From NCBI GenBank assembly GCA_019352035.1, contig JABBNZ010000007.1, positions 1 through 64,000 of the forward strand: a stretch of 64,000 nt of DNA, in the 5' to 3' direction. Within the stretch, counting starts at the first letter, position 1, and each line of letters begins with the position of its first letter. The notes under the pieces were generated by a model. The model saw only the letters and a list, made by a program, of their open reading frames with translations. It searched no databases and was not told the DNA's origin. The position numbers and the translations under genes are program-made. This DNA comes from Pseudomonadota bacterium. Its GTDB lineage: Bacteria; Pseudomonadota; Gammaproteobacteria; Steroidobacterales; Steroidobacteraceae. Shown here piece after piece: positions 61,823 through 64,000 of the stretch.

Positions 61823-63103
61823 TCACGGCTCCAATGCCGCTGCAGTGAGCCGGGGCGCGAGCAGCTGGATCACCCCGAGCGCCAGGAGATACATGCACCC
61901 GGCGACGGCGAAGAGCAGCGCGTAGCTCCCGGTGGCCTGCAGCAGATAGCCCACCGCGGTGGAGACCAGGGCGCCGGAAATCGCGCCGGCGAACCCGCCG
62001 AGCCCCACGACCGAGCCGACCGCCGCGCTCGGATAGAGGTCAGATACCGTGGTGAAGAGATTCGCCGACCAGCCCTGGTGGGCCGCGGCCGCCAGGCCGA
62101 TGATCCCGACCGCGCCCCAGAGCGCGTGAATGCGCGGCGCGAGCACGATCGGCACGACCGCGAGCGCGCAGATCAGCATGGCGCTCTTGCGGGCCGCATT
62201 GACGCTCCATCCCATTCCGAGGAAGCGCCCCGCGATCCAGCCGCCCGCGATGCTGCCGGCATCCGCCATCACATAGACGACGACGAGCGGCGGCCCGAGC
62301 TCCATGAGGTCGAGGCCATAGCGGTGATGCAGGAATTTCGGCAGCCAGAAGAGCAGGAACCACCACACCGGATCGGTCAGGAACTTGCCGGCGGCGAACG
62401 CCCAGGTCTGCCGGTACCGCAAGAGGTGCAGCCAGCGCACGCGCGCCCGCGGCCGCGCCGGCGCGGCGGCCTCATCGCCCGCATCCCCGCGGATGTACTC
62501 GAGCTCACGCGCCGAGACCGCAGGATGCTCCCACGGCGGGCGATAGTAACGGAGCCACACGAGGAGCCAGAGCGCGCTCAACACGCTCGTCATCAGAAAC
62601 CCGGAGCGCAGACCCCACCATGACACCGCCACCGGCACCGCCAGGGGCGCCAGCACCGCCCCGATGTTGGAGCCGGCATTGAACAGCCCCGTGGCGAGCG
62701 CCCGCTCCCGCCGCGGGAACCACTCCGCCACGGTCTTCACCGCCGCCGGGAAGTTGCCCGCCTCGCCCAGGCCCAGCGCGAAGCGGGCCGCCGCGAATGC
62801 GATCACCGTGCGTGCAAGCGCATGGCTCGCCGCCGCAAGGCTCCAAACGCCGATGAACAACGCATACCCGATGCGGGTGCCCAACCGATCGATCAGAGCG
62901 CCCGAGAACACCAATCCGATCGCGTAGGCGACCTGAAAGGACGTGACGATGTAGCCGTAGTCGACCTGCGTCCAGCCGAGCGCATGCCCGAGGGTGGGCG
63001 CGAGCACGCCGAGCACCTGCCGATCGATGTAGTTGAGCGTCGTCGCCCAGAAGAGCAGCGCGCAGATCCGCCAGCGGACGCTTCCCACCCGCACGCCGAT
63101 CAC
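61823..63103 (-). CDS. MFS transporter, hexuronate (ExuT/GudP-like anion:cation symporter) type
   Basis: A 426-aa twelve-helix carrier of the ACS family. Visible: WATTLNYIDRQVLGVLAPTL, YIVTSFQVAYAIGLVFSGAL, a RLGTRIGYALF loop, RFALGLGEAGNFPAAVKTVA and EWFPRRERALATGLFNAGSN, the standard hexuronate/glucarate signature. Start is GTG. It would import glucuronate (or aldouronates) into the cytoplasm for UxaC. Convergent with uxaC (7 bp between stops) and divergent from the GH3 gene, sharing the operator at 63197. Confidence 0.9.
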   Translation of the reverse strand: MIGVRVGSVRWRICALLFWATTLNYIDRQVLGVLAPTLGHALGWTQVDYGYIVTSFQVAYAIGLVFSGALIDRLGTRIGYALFIGVWSLAAASHALARTVIAFAAARFALGLGEAGNFPAAVKTVAEWFPRRERALATGLFNAGSNIGAVLAPLAVPVAVSWWGLRSGFLMTSVLSALWLLVWLRYYRPPWEHPAVSARELEYIRGDAGDEAAAPARPRARVRWLHLLRYRQTWAFAAGKFLTDPVWWFLLFWLPKFLHHRYGLDLMELGPPLVVVYVMADAGSIAGGWIAGRFLGMGWSVNAARKSAMLICALAVVPIVLAPRIHALWGAVGIIGLAAAAHQGWSANLFTTVSDLYPSAAVGSVVGLGGFAGAISGALVSTAVGYLLQATGSYALLFAVAGCMYLLALGVIQLLAPRLTAAALEP

Positions 63104-63196
63104 CCCCGCGTTGATGTCCCCCGAAGCGATGAGCCCTCCGCCGCCCGCGGACCTGACCCGGACCGCCGATCATGAGATCGCCGCCGGGATTGTATA

Positions 63197-63210
63197 TGAT
63201 ATCGGTACCA
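63197..63210. promoter_or_regulatory. TGRTANCGNTAYCA-type operator between hexuronate carrier and GH3
   Basis: TGATATCGGTACCA, CG-centred, 49 bp before the GH3 start and 93 bp before the carrier start on the other strand. It could control both genes. Fits the consensus derived from the other three sites. Confidence 0.55.
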
Positions 63211-63246
63211 GTCCGGCGAAACGGCATCGGGCAGAGGGGGAAGATC

Positions 63247-64000
63247 TTGTCGCATCCCAGCATTTCAGGCGCCGTGGGGCGCCCGCGCGGCGCACCCGCC
63301 GCGCCATCCCTGCGCGCCGCCGCGCGGGCTCTTGCGCTGCTCCCGATCCTCGCCCTGGCGCTCGCAAGCCCGCGCGCCCGCGCCGCGAGCCGGCCGCTTT
63401 ACCAGGATCCGCACGCGCCGGTCGAGGCGCGGGTGAGCGACCTCCTCTCCCGGATGACCCTTCAGGAGAAGATCGCGCAGCTCTCCTGCATCTGGCAGGA
63501 CAAGGGCAAAGTCGAGGACGCGAACGGCAACTTCGATGCCGCGAAGGCGGCCCGCCTCTTCCCTTATGGCATCGGACAGGTGGCGAGGCCCAGCGACCGC
63601 GTGCCGCTCGAGACCAACGATCCCCTGAAGAACGTTTTTCGCGGCCCGGCTCAGACGGTGGCGTTCGTCAACGCCGTGCAGCACTACTCGATGGACGACA
63701 CGCGTCTCGGGATTCCGACGCTCTTTCACGGCGAAGGGCTGCACGGCTACATGGCGCGCGGCGCCACGAGCTTCCCCCAGGCCATCGCGCTCGGCAGCAC
63801 CTGGGACCCTGCGCTCATCACGAAGGTCTTCACCGTGGTCGCGCGCGAGGCGCGCGCCCGCGGCGTGCAGCTGCTCCTGACTCCGGTCATCAACCTCGGC
63901 CGCGACCCGCGCTGGGGTCGTATCGAGGAGACCTTCGGCGAGGATCCCTACCTCGTCACTCAGATGGGCGTGGCGGAGGTGCGGGGATTGCAGGGTCCTA
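63247..64000 (+). CDS. GH3 family beta-glycosidase (xylosidase/glucosidase), C-terminus beyond window
   Basis: The first 251 codons of an exported GH3 enzyme. Start is TTG at 63247, with AGAGGGGG eight bases upstream. A signal peptide ends after the hydrophobic run LALLPILALALASPRARA. The mature part opens with RPLYQDPHAPVEARVSDLLS then RMTLQEKIAQLSCIW, followed by IPTLFHGEGLHGYMARGATS, FPQAIALGSTWDPALI and LTPVINLGRDPRWGRIEETF with the EDPYLVTQMGV segment, all typical of GH3. The catalytic Asp lies past the right edge. In this locus beta-xylosidase is the likely activity. Confidence 0.9.
   Translation, partial: MSHPSISGAVGRPRGAPAAPSLRAAARALALLPILALALASPRARAASRPLYQDPHAPVEARVSDLLSRMTLQEKIAQLSCIWQDKGKVEDANGNFDAAKAARLFPYGIGQVARPSDRVPLETNDPLKNVFRGPAQTVAFVNAVQHYSMDDTRLGIPTLFHGEGLHGYMARGATSFPQAIALGSTWDPALITKVFTVVAREARARGVQLLLTPVINLGRDPRWGRIEETFGEDPYLVTQMGVAEVRGLQGP

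Noticed and set aside
1-64000. tRNA, rRNA, CRISPR arrays and insertion sequences
   Set aside because: No cloverleaf, regular spaced repeats, transposase motifs or long terminal inverted repeats were noticed on reading both strands; a dedicated search (tRNAscan, CRISPR finder, ISfinder) would settle it.

Overview
The window is high-GC chromosomal DNA from a Gram-negative proteobacterium. TonB-dependent receptors, an OmpW porin, a LuxR/LuxI pair, FecR/ECF sigma units and a cyclopropane-fatty-acid-synthase homologue all point that way, and the gene mix would suit a polysaccharide-degrading gammaproteobacterium of the Steroidobacter/Nevskia/Xanthomonas kind. I cannot fix the genus from sequence reading alone. 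No rRNA, tRNA, CRISPR array or complete insertion sequence was seen.

Layout. 1-26 kb is mostly housekeeping and accessory metabolism: an OPT peptide transporter cut by the left edge; an mtnA/class II aldolase pair (methylthioribose or deoxyribose salvage); a histidine kinase/membrane protein/response regulator operon; OmpW; a lipoprotein hydrolase; a Cfa-like methyltransferase with an FAD reductase; a TetR gene divergent from a TonB receptor plus 3-hydroxybutyrate dehydrogenase; a CrcB fluoride channel; a small surface-polysaccharide set (nucleotide-sugar dehydrogenase, glycosyltransferase, heparinase/alginate-lyase-like enzyme); an enoyl-CoA hydratase; and an FCD-type regulator translationally coupled to a sugar-acid dehydratase. 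At 26.4-28.9 kb lies a quorum-sensing operon, luxR-luxI-phyH.

From about 28.9 to 43.5 kb the base composition drops visibly. This island is a complete lasso-peptide system. It holds a ParB-like protein, an ABC exporter (minus strand), a precursor gene of only 32 codons, a transcription-attenuating hairpin, a fused B protein (RRE plus cysteine protease), an asparagine-synthetase-like cyclase (C), a convergent S9-type lasso isopeptidase, a TonB receptor with an STN signalling domain, FecR and an ECF sigma factor. The predicted core is GLTVVTTESSSAQPGPQQP with a Gly1-Glu8 macrolactam. A second ECF sigma gene and a small zinc-ribbon protein follow. The likely cycle is synthesis by A/B/C, export by the ABC protein, re-import through the TonB receptor (which also signals through FecR/sigma), and opening of the ring by the isopeptidase. 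The island is the most novel part of the window.

After an S9 peptidase, a DadA-like oxidase and an ACT protein, 47.5-64 kb is an arabino-glucuronoxylan utilisation locus: GH51 arabinofuranosidase; an arabinose-type oxidative operon (sugar porter, mutarotase, lactonase, SDR dehydrogenase); an unassigned secreted putative glycosidase; GH67 alpha-glucuronidase; mannonate-dehydratase-like enolase-superfamily enzyme; UxaC; a hexuronate-type MFS carrier; and the start of a GH3 enzyme running off the right edge. Four 14-bp palindromes of the form TGRTANCGNTAYCA stand upstream of these genes and look like one LacI-type regulon whose regulator is not in the window.
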